NCBI GenBank assembly: GCA_015501595.1
Contig: JADNRX010000301.1
Location: forward strand, 1 to 64,000
Source: Hymenopellis radicata
Lineage: Eukaryota; Basidiomycota; Agaricomycetes; Agaricales; Physalacriaceae
Reading direction: 5' to 3'
DNA: 64,000 nt
Part shown: piece by piece, positions 33,570 through 44,929 of the stretch
Layout: each line of letters starts with the position of its first letter
How positions within the stretch are numbered: position 1 is the first letter of the stretch
Made by a program: the position numbers and the translations under genes
The notes under the pieces: model-generated
Seen by the model: the letters and a program-made list of their open reading frames with translations, nothing else
Database searches by the model: none
Told to the model about the DNA's origin: nothing

Positions 33570-36081
33570 CTAAACTGCTCCGTTGGTCAAACCCATCATT
33601 CCCTTCAGAAGATTGGGATCGATGTGGAACTTTTCCATGCTCGATGGAACTTCAGCTTGGGAATTATCATCCACCAGATCTTTCGTCCAGAAGTCGACAT
33701 CTCCCAGCACGTTGTCTGGAGCCTCGTCAACCACATCCTGAGTAGTGGACGGATGTTCGGCGGCTTCAGTACTCGCAGTGCCTTCCGTTGACGGAGTACC
33801 AGAACCACTTGTGGTGACTGGGTCAACTGCGGTTTCTGTGGCGGAAGGATAGGAAGAGAAAGGATAGGGCAGTTCCTGCGGAGCCGTCGATTGCCCATCG
33901 GCTGGTGTTTCAGAGCCAGCTGGGAGACCAAAAGGCTCAAAAGAGAAGGAAGACAGGTATGGGGCAGACTGAATTCCACCTCGTTCTTGAGGCATGAAAC
34001 GTCGATTCTGGGTGTTCGATGTAGAACTGGAGAAATATCCAGAAGACGAGCTTGGGAATATTGATGGGTTACGGGCGGACGGCATCGCCTGCTGAACGCC
34101 CGAGAACTGACGGTTCGAGCCTGAACCCCCTACGGAAGGGTATTGGTATTGACCGGACGGGGTCTGCATGAGCGCGTTGATGGGTCCTCTAGATCTGAAG
34201 CCCGAGGACTCTGAGGTTTCTGTAAGAGACTGGTAAATCATATTATCTTAGTATTCACGGTAAACATTCACGTACCTTCAAACATCATGCTTCGGCGACA
34301 GCGTTCTTGGAAATGAAGCTGCTCCAGGAAACGAGACACTTGTTCCGGCGGAATGACTTTGGCGGCATTCACTGCGTCGAAAGGCACCTGGCTCCGATGC
34401 TTGGGCACTCCCAAGGTAATCAGGATGAGGCTCGAAATGGAGACCTTGCCGTTGTCCGTCATTGGGTGACGCGGAAGGTATATGATACGTTGGAACGATG
34501 AGTTGAATGCCTTCCTGTAGGCGACGTCTGCCAGTTCTCCGTTGGTGTGGAGCTTGGCGGGCCATGCAATACCAGTGCAGATCTGGTCAATAATCCAGAC
34601 CATGCCGGAGTCACCTTTGGCGGGCGGGCAAGGTGAGAGCGCAATCACCCCAGAGGGAAGGACGAACTACATGATCATCAGCAAAGGGTGAGATTAATTG
34701 AGCGAGTGACATACTTGAACTGTGGACAAGTTGTACGCTTGTGCGTTAGGATTAATCTAGGACGGGTGAATTAATAAGATACTGTCAAGGCGTTGAGGAC
34801 GATGAACTGACTTGGTTGGGCGCGACTGGAGCTGGAGGTTCCGCTGATTTGCCTTTTCCTTTCCCATTCGAAAAGTTGGAACTCGGGGCGGCAGGCGGAG
34901 GCATCAGATCTCTGTCGCGCTGCTCATTATCATCCTGCTCGTCCCGCTTCCTCTTATTCAAGCTGGCCAACGACTTAGAAGGTTTAACAGCTGTACCCCC
35001 TGCTAGTATTGACCGGCTCCTAGATAATTTCGTGGCGCCCTGTACAGTGGCGTTGCTAGCTGGAGTAACTTGGGATTTATCGGCTGGCGCCGCCTTGGAT
35101 TTGTTGGCGTGCTGCGACTTGGATTTCTCCGGGGCTGCGGCTGACGCGGGTTCAGTGGTCTGATGCTGAGACGGGCTGGGTCACTGCAGCTGTGGTCGCT
35201 GTAGCTGGCGATGGCTTAGGAACTGGAGTTCTTTTCTTGTAAGCTCTCTTGACCGGCGCCTTCGCGTCCAAGTCACCATTAACACCCTGGGATGATTCCT
35301 GATGAGGAGCAGGTGCTGGTGTCGGCGCAGGTGGTGCTGCACGACGCCCAGGCTTCTTGTCGGCTTTTGCGACATTTGTCCCTGCGGGTTTGGTCGCTTT
35401 CGGTTGGCGCCCTTTCGGTTTAGCGGGAGCGCCTGATGACGACCAGGAGTTGGCGGGCACAGGCGCTGATTGACTATGGAATGTAGTAGCAGGCGCGGGA
35501 TGAACGGTCTGATCGCGCAATTGGGGAATAGGTGATGGAGGCCTCGCGTCTGGCGGCGGGGGGAGGAAGTACTGCTGTCCAGTCGCGTCGCGCTCCTCCG
35601 TAGTGTTCTCCACTTGTCCGTTCGTGGGCGGTGGGAATTGCTGGGAGGGCGTGCGCGGGTATAATTGGATGTCATTGCCATATAGCGGTTGGTGGGCGTA
35701 ACCGACATGTGCGCCATTGTTGGGGAAATACTGCGTAGAATGAGAATTGTCGGTGCTGTACGATGGAGGGCTTTGTTGGTATTGTTGGTAGTTTGCATCA
35801 TTGCTCTGATGGTAGGGCATATTGCTGCGAGGAAGGTGAAGACCGGGCGTCGCCTCATTGGGAAACTGATTCGAGCCATAACTGTAGGAGGCCTGGGGCC
35901 CGCTGTAATGTCCGTCCGCGTTCCCAAAGTTGCTTGGAACATTGGAGGAGTTATGGCTGGTGTACGCGTGCTGCGGGGTATAGCCAGGGTATGTGTGGTC
36001 GTCGTTCAGGCCGTCGAAAGCGTTCGACGAACCTTGAGGCCACTGTGTGTTCTCCGGGAACACATATGGCAACGAGGACAT
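33570..36081 (-). CDS. Low-complexity nuclear-type protein Z1
   Basis: The N-terminus MSSLPYVFPENTQWPQGSSN begins a long Asn/Ser/Tyr/Pro-rich region, then an Ala/Lys/Pro-rich basic region (KRAYKKRTPVPKP, SLNKRKRDEQDDNEQRDRD) that looks like nuclear-localisation signal. A compact central domain follows: VIALSPCPPAKGDSGMVWII, IAWPAKLHTNGELADVAYRK, TDNGKVSISSLILITLGVP and HFQERCRRSMMF. A Ser/Thr-rich tail ends FHIDPNLLKGMMGLTNGAV. I do not know the family; transcription- or chromatin-related work is only a guess. One frame break lies near 35180 (SASDH then QHQTTEPASAAAPEK). The Met at 36081 is chosen because Z2 starts the same way. Confidence 0.6.
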
Positions 36082-36613
36082 CTTGTTGGATGTCCCAGTA
36101 GGATGTGGGATGATCAATAAAGAAAACGAAGGTGTAGAATTGAGGAGGATGATGTGGTCATGAAGAGAGACGCGAAAGGCGGCGATCGCGCCCTTGTATG
36201 TGATTGTTTTGACGGTCCAACAAAGGCATTCCTCTCCTGGCCTTTATTGGACAATGTGTAAGTCCTTTTGTTTGTCCGCTGTTCGTTCAAGAGCTGTACA
36301 TCCATCTGTAGCAAGTTCATGCGCGCTAAACCTAGATGAAAAGAGTGTGGCGCAATAAATCAGATCAGTTCGGAAACAAATGTCACACTTCATCGCGTTA
36401 GCACACAGAAGCGAGAAGATCCACCGTATCTTCAAGTATTAAATCAGTCTTCGTCATTTTAACATTTCACGAAACAAAGTGACTTCCCTCCTTCAAGCGG
36501 TCAATGCGTAAAATTGGCTTTTGCCGTAATATTCGAAATGGGCGTAGAAGCAAAGGTGATTCAAGATTACCATGCAGCTCCATTTACGAGAATGTAAGTA
36601 ACCAGCTCAGCCT
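36082..36613. other. Intergenic, upstream of Z1
   Basis: No gene seen. Probably the Z1 promoter and the 3' flank of the PEBP gene. Confidence 0.4.
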
Positions 36614-37384
36614 TCATGCTGGGTCAGGAGCGACGAGCATAAAGTTCCCAGCAATTGGATTTCCTAGTCCAACAGCCTCACCAAACGCAGAGATATTGAA
36701 CAGTGTTATGGGCGTTGCGGTATTGACGAGCGTCTGGTCATTGAATGCATCTGGTTGGTTGAAAACAAGGAAAATGTACCTACATACCGAAGATCATCAG
36801 ATATTGATCATCCAGGAAAGGAGTAGACTTACCGGTGAGCATCCGATCCGGCTGGAGGCGTGGGCTGTTGCCACTCAGATATAGCAGGGGTCGTGTTGAC
36901 AAGAAGTTCAGCTTCGCAAGCGGGGGACCCGGTGATGAAGTTTCCACCGAGGAAGTGCCGAACCTGGGCAATGTTTGGGTCTTGAGGGGTCGGCGCGTCG
37001 GGGTCAACAGTTGCTACAACGAAAGGACCTGCTCCGATATTTTCCCCAATAAGCGTGAATGTAGGAGGATTTGCGGTAGCTGTGACGACTGTTGGACGAT
37101 GTCGGAGCTGTGGTAACACCCAACGAACCGTTACGAGGAAGCTGTTCACCAACTTCTAGAGTGATGGGGCGCCGGTTGACTGAGGAAGAACGACTTGGAG
37201 GAGGAATGTGGGATCGAACTCTAGCGCAATGTCTGTGGGAATCTGATGAAAGGACTTGAGAGCTGAACGAAAGGAGAACAGAAGCACCAACATTGGCATC
37301 ATCGAACGCCTGCTTCACGCCTGACGGTGTGTCAAGGGTGAAGACAAGAGGTAAAAAGGTAAGGATAGAGATGAGAGTGCGCAT
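36614..37384 (-). CDS. PEBP-family secreted protein, second copy
   Basis: Phosphatidylethanolamine-binding-protein-like. It starts with a signal peptide (MRTLISILTFLPLVFTLD), then IPTDIALEFDPTFLLQVVLP, LEVGEQLPRN, PPTFTLIGENIGAGPFVVA, the ligand-site motif VDPDAPTPQDP with RHFLGGNF, SEWQQPTPPAGSDAHR and, after a 55-nt intron, YIFLVFNQPDAFNDQTLVN to a TGA at 36614-36616. Two one-base breaks interrupt the frame between about 37130 and 37270: one at a run of C (GCGCCCCATC) and one near the VTTAPTSS/VVTATANPP junction. The C-run suggests either slippage or a sequencing error. It is better kept than the copy at 323-945. Confidence 0.7.
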
Positions 37385-37631
37385 TTTGAGTGACGTCGAA
37401 GAAATGGAAAGGCGAGGCTTCATATATGACAATCCTGTGAGAAATTTCACGCGATATTGGGGTACTCGCATACGGCGCCACGACAACCGCATGAAAGATG
37501 TTGAGGATAGATTTCGCATGCATGGGAGCCATACAGTAAGAGTGCCACGTCGAAAATAAGCGCAGGCATCGTGTTAATCAGAATACGCTACATGCAGCCA
37601 AAAGAGGCCTACGAGAAGGGTCAATGGGGAA

Positions 37632-38172
37632 TCAGGTAGTAAAACGGCTCCATACCAAGATTACTTTCGCCTCTTTTTGCCTTGCTTTTTTGAGCGGTCA
37701 CGGTCTCCGGGAGCCACTCATTGACCGGTTCAGACGGCGGTGTTGGGCTTCGCTTCGTTGGTTTCGCTGGCTTGGGGGACGACGACCCAGGATTCGCCTC
37801 TTCCTGTTCGGCACGGGCAACGGATGCAGCAATTTCCTCAGGCGAAACCTCCTCGCCGCGTTGTATGCGAGCTGCTATTTCAGGTGTGACGCGTACACGT
37901 CGAACGCCCGTTTGAAACCCAGGCGCTATTCATGGTTCAAAATATTGCGCCAGCGTGAGAGCCATGACACGTACCGCCCTTGCCAATCCCATGGACACGT
38001 AGACGTCGAGCAAGATACCATTTGCGGGCAAAATATGCAGATATAAGGAGCGCTGGGGGAATGCTATCGTCTATGAGTGATAGCACGAGCACAGATGAAA
38101 GAAATAGTAGACGCACACAATCCACCATAAAGAAGGATATTCGTCAACTGTCGCTTGCACTTTACGCGCCAT
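37632..38172 (-). CDS. Small membrane-anchored protein, unknown family
   Basis: The start MARKVQATVDEYPSLWW leads into a hydrophobic stretch, then SIPPALLISAYFARKWYLAR (second hydrophobic part with a basic end). After an intron gtacgt...aatag come PGFQTGVRRVRVTPEIAARI, RGEEVSPEEIAASVARAEQE, a Ser/Pro/Lys-rich linker and PVNEWLPETVTAQKSKA. The shape, two hydrophobic segments with a charged cytosolic tail, suggests an ER or other endomembrane protein; I do not recognise the family. One base is missing between YYFFHL and LSLIDDS, inside the hydrophobic part. Confidence 0.5.
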
Positions 38173-39189
38173 TTTTATGACAAACACCCGGATACGAACT
38201 CGTCGGTTCTCGTATCGCTGGCGTTTGATTCGAATGTCGCAGGCTGATGAGGATGGGAGAAGACAAAAAAAGGAAATATTGGTGTCCCAATTTGGATCTT
38301 GATGAAGAGCTTCCATCATGACGACAACCCCTACCGCGCATGTCCAAGCCTCTAACTGTAGATCCATCTACGGAGGCTCTGTCATGTCGGCTACGGATGT
38401 TGACTCGCAAGTCCTCATTTTTTGGCGGTTATGCACACCTGTATATGTGTCTTATCAACCTTTTAGTTATCCTCTGACAGTCCGGAAAACTACGCGTCGC
38501 GCCAGCGATCTCCAGATGAGTTTCAATACCCTCCTTTGATATCAGCCAAACGGCTCTTCTAGCTTTACCGGTCGGGGTGCCTCAGGATCTCCTTAGATAT
38601 CTCCATCAACCGCTATCAGACTGGCATAATATACGCTCTGGAGCGGGATGGATATCGCTGCATGATTAACTAGCACGTCGAGTTTGATGCTTGTAGCGAC
38701 CAAAACACCATCAATAGGTGAGCGGGGGCTCCTCCGAGTCCGATCTACGACCAACTCGCAAAAAAAACCAGTCCCATGACTAACCCTGGAAAACGCGTCG
38801 CCGTACGTTGTCGCGTATGGGAAGTCACGGTTCACAGGACGACGCACCCTCTACGAAGAACTAAATGCTCCTTTCGATTCTAATTTATACTAGTTTGGGA
38901 CCGAGAAACTGTTAGTGAATCATCATCGGTATCCACGCTGTAAACCGCCATTACAACGCGGGATAGGCACCTCCTCCCCGGTCCAGCACATTTCCTATTA
39001 TTCTCGGCACGTAGCCCACCCTCTGGACATTTGTATGAAGGTCACTTTACGAACCCGATCCACAGCGTGGTTTGGCGCTAGTGTCGACGTTTACCTATCG
39101 CCGCGCACCTTTGGTTTCATGCTTGTCCCGGCCACCTTCTCTCGCTTATTTTGGTCGCGTATTTCCCGACCTTCACTGTTCGCCGAATG
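38173..39189. other. Intergenic
   Basis: No gene recognised. A stretch near 38180-38280 weakly resembles 43205-43280 (tttgattc-aatgtcg, gggagagga/gagaagac), possibly an old shared repeat. Confidence 0.3.
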
Positions 39190-39527
39190 ACAGTAATATT
39201 CACGCGCAATCGTGCACCGCTTTATATGCGAGCTTCACCGCACTGCGCATCCTCACGAGGCTGATCTCAAGCCGCTGCTCTCTTCGGACGTACTGGACGG
39301 CAGAATCATGCTATATGCGTTCGTATTGATCGTTGATCAAGGCGTCCCTATGATTTTCGAATGATTTTCCCGGCGCATTGTCCGCCATCGCTCGGAGGTG
39401 AAGAGTTCATCTTGTTAGAAAGAGGAACATTCAAGCTGACTGATACTTCAGATACTTTGACGCGCCTTGACAACGAAGACATTGTTTTACCCGTGCTTTT
39501 TGGAAACGATGATCTTGTTCGACTTTG
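39190..39527 (+). pseudogene. Possible coding remnant
   Basis: Two plus-strand pieces look like protein: FICELHRTAHPHEADLKPLL with SSDVLDGRIMLYAFVLIVDQ, and, in another frame, GGEEFILLERGTFKLTDTSD with VLPVLFGNDDLVRL before a stop at about 39527. No family recognised. It may be a relic or the end of a gene whose start is lost. Confidence 0.25.
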
Positions 39528-39834
39528 ATCGGCATAATTGCGCCACACTTCCCAAATGTCACTCACGACGCGTATTCACTTGCCAAAAACTGGAATATCT
39601 CTCAGCTACTCCTCGTAACAAACAATAACAACGCGTTTCTGGCTTCAAAGTGCCCAGAAAAAGCAGAATTGTAGGTACCATTGTTGGTGTGTCAAAACAA
39701 ACACACACAATGGCGCCTATACGGTCTCTGCTGGCCTTTGCTCGCGTCTTACCATTCAACCACACCCATCTCCATCGACATCTCTGTCCACCGTCTTCTC
39801 TTTTGTCTTTTATTCCACCTAAACATCCACCAAG

Positions 39835-41560
39835 ATGTCCTCGACGCGTTATTCATTCCCGGAGAATGAACAAGGGCTCTCGTATCCCGGGGAGCTCAGT
39901 GGCTCAGCCCACAATACTGTGGACAATGGCGGGAGCCACAACGCCATTGACGCGTCCAGCTTCCACGCCGATGATCTCAATCCTCGGCACACATACCCTC
40001 CTAGATACCCTATCACTGCGGCACCGCATCACCACACTCCGAATAATACTATCAACAATGGCGCGAACGCCTACACATTCAACACTCCGAATTTCCTCAA
40101 TAATCATGGATCTCTACCTACGTACCCCTCAGTCTACGCTAGCCACGCTGCATCCGATCTCCACCGCTCTAACACTAATTCCACATACCAAGGCCTTGAT
40201 GGCTTTCAGGATATCGGGATTTTGGGTTCGGACAAAGCGCCGCAGAGCAAAGCCTGGGACGCCCTTTGATTCATCAGCCATACCTCACGAACCATTATTC
40301 AAGTTTCCCCAGTAGCGTCGACCGCGTTAACCCTTACACACCGCACATCCCTTACCCTGCCACATTTCCCCCCTTCTCCCCAGAGTTCTCGCCGCCAAAT
40401 GGACAGGTCAGAGTCTCTGGTGCGTTGAACGCGACAGGCCAGACAGAATTCAGCGTTGTACTACCCCCGAGCGCGACAGCCCACGTCTCCCTTCCCAAGT
40501 CCTCACCCCAACCAACCCAAACCGGAGATGGCACTCCGGCTTCCACCTCCCCAGCAGTTCCCGCAAAACCCAAACCCAAGAAACGATACAAGCGCCCAGT
40601 CATTCTCACCCCTGCACCCCCTCCCCGCTTCCGCAGCCAGCGTACCAGAGAGTATTCAATAGCAAGCATCCCGGCTGCATCGAGACGGCGCCAAGGGGAG
40701 GGCCGAGGAAGAAGAAGCCATCTGAGCCGTCGTCAGCGCCGCCGAAGAAGCGCAAGACTGCTGGTGGAAACGCTGTAGCCTCAGTAGCTCCAATAAGCGG
40801 AAGAGGAGCGAGCTGGATAATGAAGAGCAGCGAGTGAGGGATGTACATCGTCCGGCTCCGCCTCAAGCTTGAAGCGCGCACTAGTTCGTCTGATCCGAAA
40901 GGGAAAGGAAAGGCGAGAGAGGGTAAGCCGTTTCGTTCTGATGTATTTCAACGGTCTAAAGTGTGTTGTCTTATAGAAACCTCTGTGTCGCCGAAGACTT
41001 CTACAGTCCCATATGTGTCGAGCCAGACGTCACACACACCTCAAGCCGTGTCCACGCCTACGACTGACGAGACTTATGATTATCCCGGCGCTGATTCCAG
41101 TTCGTTCGTCCCATGCGCACCGCTGCTTTCTCAACAGTTGGGCCAACTTGAAGTGCAGTCTGGTCTTCAGACTTTGTATCCGGCGCCGTTCGAGTCCTCA
41201 TTTGATACGCCCGGCGCGTCGAGCAGCTCCCAATATGCTTTCGACTTCGGCCCTAACGACGACTTTGGGCCGTTGACGAGTTTACCAGGGGAAGGATATC
41301 CGACTGTGAACTCGAACGAAGGCGTCCTCGAGTCATCGGCTGGTAATGCTCTTCATGACGACGATACTACTGCAGAGGAGTTCTGGACGCACTTGTCATC
41401 GTATAATTTTGACGGGGTGGCGGGGCCCAATGACCCGGACACACCGAGCTTGGATTCAGATTCCAACTTGACGGAGATCGTGCCAAAGCTGTCGCTTGAG
41501 GCATCTGCCTCTCTGTCACCGACCAGAGCTCGGAGGAGGTCCCTGACTGATCGCCATTGA
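39835..41560 (+). pseudogene. Z2, decayed paralogue of Z1
   Basis: It starts MSSTRYSFPENEQGLSYPG, like Z1, and repeats its layout: a low-complexity N-terminal part, FSPEFSPPNGQVRVSGALNA (compare FPPPTNGQVENTTEERDATG in Z1), a basic KPKPKKRYKRP, then NKRKRSELDNEEQRVRD (compare NKRKRDEQDDNEQRDRD), DPKGKGKAREGKP and an acidic tail with EEFWTHLSSYNFDG (compare DVDFWTKDLVDDN). The compact central domain of Z1 is missing. At least three frame changes are needed: near 40265, 40620 and 40780. Z1 and Z2 are divergently oriented, about 3.75 kb apart. I read Z2 as a pseudogene with lost core domain. Confidence 0.6.
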
Positions 41561-41870
41561 GCTTTGGCCTCCTTCTTTATATATGCACTTCTTCTTTAGT
41601 TATACTATATGCTTACTTTTCTTATATGTCCCTTTATGTAGTTCAATTCAGCTTACTTTGTAACAGGACAAGTTCGACAGAGTGTCCAACGCGCCGACTC
41701 ACTGCGCACATTTTCACAGATTCCTTCGCCGCAAAAATGGTCATAGCCAAGGTGAACAATCTCACTATGTAACCAGGTCCCTTGCAAACATCCCTCGTCT
41801 GATAAATGTTACAGATAACGCGTGTTTCTTTCATCACTGATCTACACGCGTCGAAGCGCACTGCCAGCGG
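41561..41870. other. Intergenic
   Basis: AT-rich, no gene seen; Z2 and the MYND gene converge here. Confidence 0.4.
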
Positions 41871-42918
41871 CTACTGGAATCCTGTTATAGTCATAATGCT
41901 CCCAATCCATCTGCGACCACTCGCGAAGCTGTTGATGATAGGACATTCATGCTTATGCTCGGTCCTCCAGTGCCGCACTTGGCATTCCTTGTATAACTTT
42001 TCGTTAGGAAGGAGATCACCACCCTCAGAATCGCACTCACTTTGGAACAGTACGGACCAGCCTTGCATCGGCCGCAAGTCTTTGATGCTGAAACTTTACA
42101 TGAGAGACAAAGCCCTTCGGAGTTGGACGAACTATCGGTGAATCGGCCTAGTTCATGAAGACGTTCCAGTCCGCAAGGAAAGATCTAGTACAGATCGGCA
42201 AGTAAGGAGGCGAGTGCGTGATGTTTTGCTCAATGTATAAAGACTGACCGTAATCATTTCTCTACTTTCGGCGAGCAGATTCAATTCTGCGGTGTGTACA
42301 GCATACATAATCGCAACGGTATACCCGATCTTGAGGTGCGCTGTCATATACGGAAGAACAGAGGTCCTGCTGTGCTCGTTCCCCACAAAGAAGTCGAAGA
42401 AGATGGCTTCACCACCTGGATGTCGAATGTTGAGCTGGTTACGCATCACATTGGGAATGTGCGCAACGGCCTCTGGAACCGGAACGCGCTCGGAACCGGA
42501 ACGCGCTCGCCAATGAAGCACCAGTGAATCTTTTTGTCCTGCCGGATGGTTTGACCTGGAGGGGTTTCCTCGCCTGCATCGTAGTATGCATGAGTTGCCC
42601 TGCTAATGTTGAGGGCATCTCGACACGCACCAACAAAGAACCGCGCTGTCACGTCGTAATCCCATCCAATTTCAGGTAGTTCTCCAGCTCTCGGAAAATA
42701 GGTCTTTAAAGTGTTGTTGGTTAACACTCAGGAATTCCAAGACAGGTCGCGTACGCGATTTTTGAGATCGAGTTGCATGTTGTGGACAGGACGGAGCAGC
42801 TCAAAGATGGGATATGGGCGTTATGCGGAGTCCCACGCTTGTTATCCAACACTATTTGAACGCTCGAGCTACAGTGAACTGTGACACGCCACGTTGGCGC
42901 CGAAATCTTGTGGGGCAT
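41871..42918 (-). pseudogene. MYND zinc-finger protein, broken by a 17-bp duplication
   Basis: The N-terminal part includes SKIAYATCLGIPEC, TLKTYFPRAGELPEIGWDYD, RFFVGACRDALNISRATHAY and KKIHWCFIGE; then PNVMRNQLNIRHPGGEAIFF and SVLPYMTAHLKIGYTVAIM. The C-terminus, across an intron gtgagt...tacaag, gives the MYND ligands: CLSC, CGRC, CSKEC with VRHWRTEHKHEC. MYND fingers bind proline-rich partners. At about 42480-42515 a 17-base unit (gagcgcgttccggttcc on the minus strand) is present twice in tandem; removing one copy restores the frame, as GERVPVPEAVAHIPNVM. Another break lies near 42725 (GIPEC to LTNNTLK). It is probably dead unless these are errors. Confidence 0.65.
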
Positions 42919-43445
42919 CTACCTCTCTGACTGCCTATTTCAACATAGACATACTACTTACCGTTTGACTCCCTTTCTGAGTGCAACCAGATATGTAGTC
43001 ACCAGTGCACTTCATGTGCAACAAACGATATAGGCGACAGTGCACTGACAGTTGAAATAACGTATGAGCCTCTTTGAGTGAAAGTCTAATTGCCGGATAT
43101 TCGTCAAGTCGCTTGAATTTGACTCACCATTTACAACGAAGTTGAGCGGAAAAGGGACGCAACGTGCAAGCTCAATACGCTGTAGGTCGCCATACCAAGG
43201 TCCTTATGCCAGCCGTCGGTCGCGTTTGATTCCAATGTCGGTGGTTGCGGGAGAGGACGAAAGAAGATATATTGACCGACGGATCTGATTCCCCCCGCTA
43301 ATCGGTTATGCCTGAAAAGCTGCTCAGAGCGCTCAACACTGCGTACATCTGGTCGGCAAAAGTGAAACTGACTTGCACAGTTACAGTTCTGTAAAGTAAT
43401 CGATAACGTCCGACTGGGAATAACCTAATAATGATAGTTCACATT
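42919..43445. other. Intergenic
   Basis: No gene or clear repeat, apart from a short inverted motif around 43010-43040 (cagtgcact twice). Confidence 0.35.
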
Positions 43446-44605
43446 CTACTGGTTAACAGCAAGGGATAACCTCTGAAGAAGAGTTAGGCGTGATTATAGA
43501 CATCAGCTGAAGTGCTGAAGGCGTACCTTGAACAAATTTGTCGGCACATCGCCGCCTAATCTTCGCCTCAAAGTGCTCGAAATAGAAACAACAGATATCT
43601 TGGAGGAAACATGAGAAGGAGCTAATCTCCGAGCTATAGACGATTTGTGGGCTCCTGAAATTGGTAGTCCACATTCGGCACAAGTTTGATATGATGCTGA
43701 GTGTAGTCAAAGTCAATAGTAGTTTTCAACAAAACCGATGAACTGACCTCCGACTCGTTCTGTTCGAGACGCCGGACAAACTCTTCCAAGTAGCCAGGTT
43801 TCGTTGAGGCGTCACACATAAATTCCTCCATCTTGTCTTGGCTGCGAATGACCAGCTCGACATACTCGCGGCGCGAGACGTTGTAGTACGGGTTTCCTTG
43901 TCGGTCCTCCGCCCAAGCCTCTGTTGGATGTGATCCATCAGACATCATCAAGGGTATTGCAACGACCCATTGCGTAGGAGACTCCCCCGATTCGAGACGC
44001 TTTCTCATTCGCCAGGTGGGTGTAGTGCGAACGTAATGGCCGGTATCACGTTTGGAACTGGACTGTAGTACTGGAATAGTGAACGCCCGGAGGACTTCTG
44101 GGAGAGTTTCCTCGTTATGTCCATCGAAGGTCCCCATAGGAAATATCCACGAGTTATGGACGGATCCCTTCCATTTTGCAGGTGCTTTGCAAACGATACC
44201 AGGCCGGCCGCCTTTACCCTCTCGTAGAGCTACAGCCGTTTTGATAGTGGCGATAGCCCGGGTGAGGTGACTCTGCAGGGATTCGGGGCGAGGAAGCTTT
44301 CGATAACTGACGGACTGCCAAGTCGAATCCGCGTCAAGTGGGCACATAGAATCGTTGGGTTGACCATCCTGGCTGCTGAGTCTGTTCTCCTCGGCAAAGA
44401 GGCACAGTTCGTAGTACGGAATGATCAAAGACGCGTCGACCTTTGCAATCGCTTGACACGGCAATGTCTGTTTCGTGGGAGTACTAGAAGGAGGAGCAGG
44501 AGCGAGAGCGGAACCACTAGCTCGTGATGGTTTGGCACGATGAGGAGTAGGTCGGGAGGCATGCCTGAGAGCACCGGCATATGAGAAAGACGTTTTGGTA
44601 TCCAT
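43446..44605 (-). CDS. Unknown protein X2
   Basis: Relative of X1. Exon 1 starts MDTKTSFSYAGALRHASRP and carries the same body: TIAKVDASLIIPYYELCLFA, RKLPRPESLQSHLTRAIATI, SWIFPMGTFDGHNEETLPEV, GNPYYNVSRREYVELV and STKPGYLEEFVRRLEQNESE. Exon 2 begins HHIKLVPNVD. Against X1 one base is missing in exon 2, giving a stop at 43634-43636 (PTNRL), yet the DNA beyond still matches X1 (SSTLRRRL, VPTN) and the last exon RLSLAVNQ ends at 43446-43448. So X2 is C-terminally truncated or carries a one-base error. It is head to head with Y2, with 324 bases between the ATGs, a likely shared promoter. No function recognised. Confidence 0.7.
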
Positions 44606-44929
44606 ACCGTGGGATGCTGCAGGTCGATGGTGCGCAGGAGCGACAAGTAATTGAAGGGGGCCTCAAAACTTCGTATCGGCCATTTAAAACACTGTGATGG
44701 TGGTCTTTGGCTAGCATTGTCCTGGATTTAGTAGACATTATTGTTTTTTTAAAAGACCAGCTTGAATGTTTCTGTCTGAGGCGATAGAAGAACAAGAACA
44801 AGAGCCATGGCGGCCCGGGACGCCAAAAGCGGAACAAGGATGATTGCCGCGAGGCACTTTCTTTTGTTCTCTGCAAAAAATCCTTTACTGAGATCAGAAT
44901 CAGGATGCTGCTCCATTCCTACCACCATT
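44606..44929. promoter_or_regulatory. Shared upstream region of X2 and Y2
   Basis: The 324 bases between two divergent start codons probably hold both promoters. On the X2 side aaaaaaacaataatgtctac (minus strand, around 44729-44748) matches the X1 upstream element aagaaaacaataatgttgac. Conservation between otherwise diverged copies suggests function. Confidence 0.5.

Noticed and set aside
18536..43445. Secondary-metabolite gene cluster
   Set aside because: The aquaporin, M64 peptidase, CoA-transferase and desaturase fragment are of unrelated kinds, and no backbone synthase (PKS, NRPS or terpene synthase) is present.
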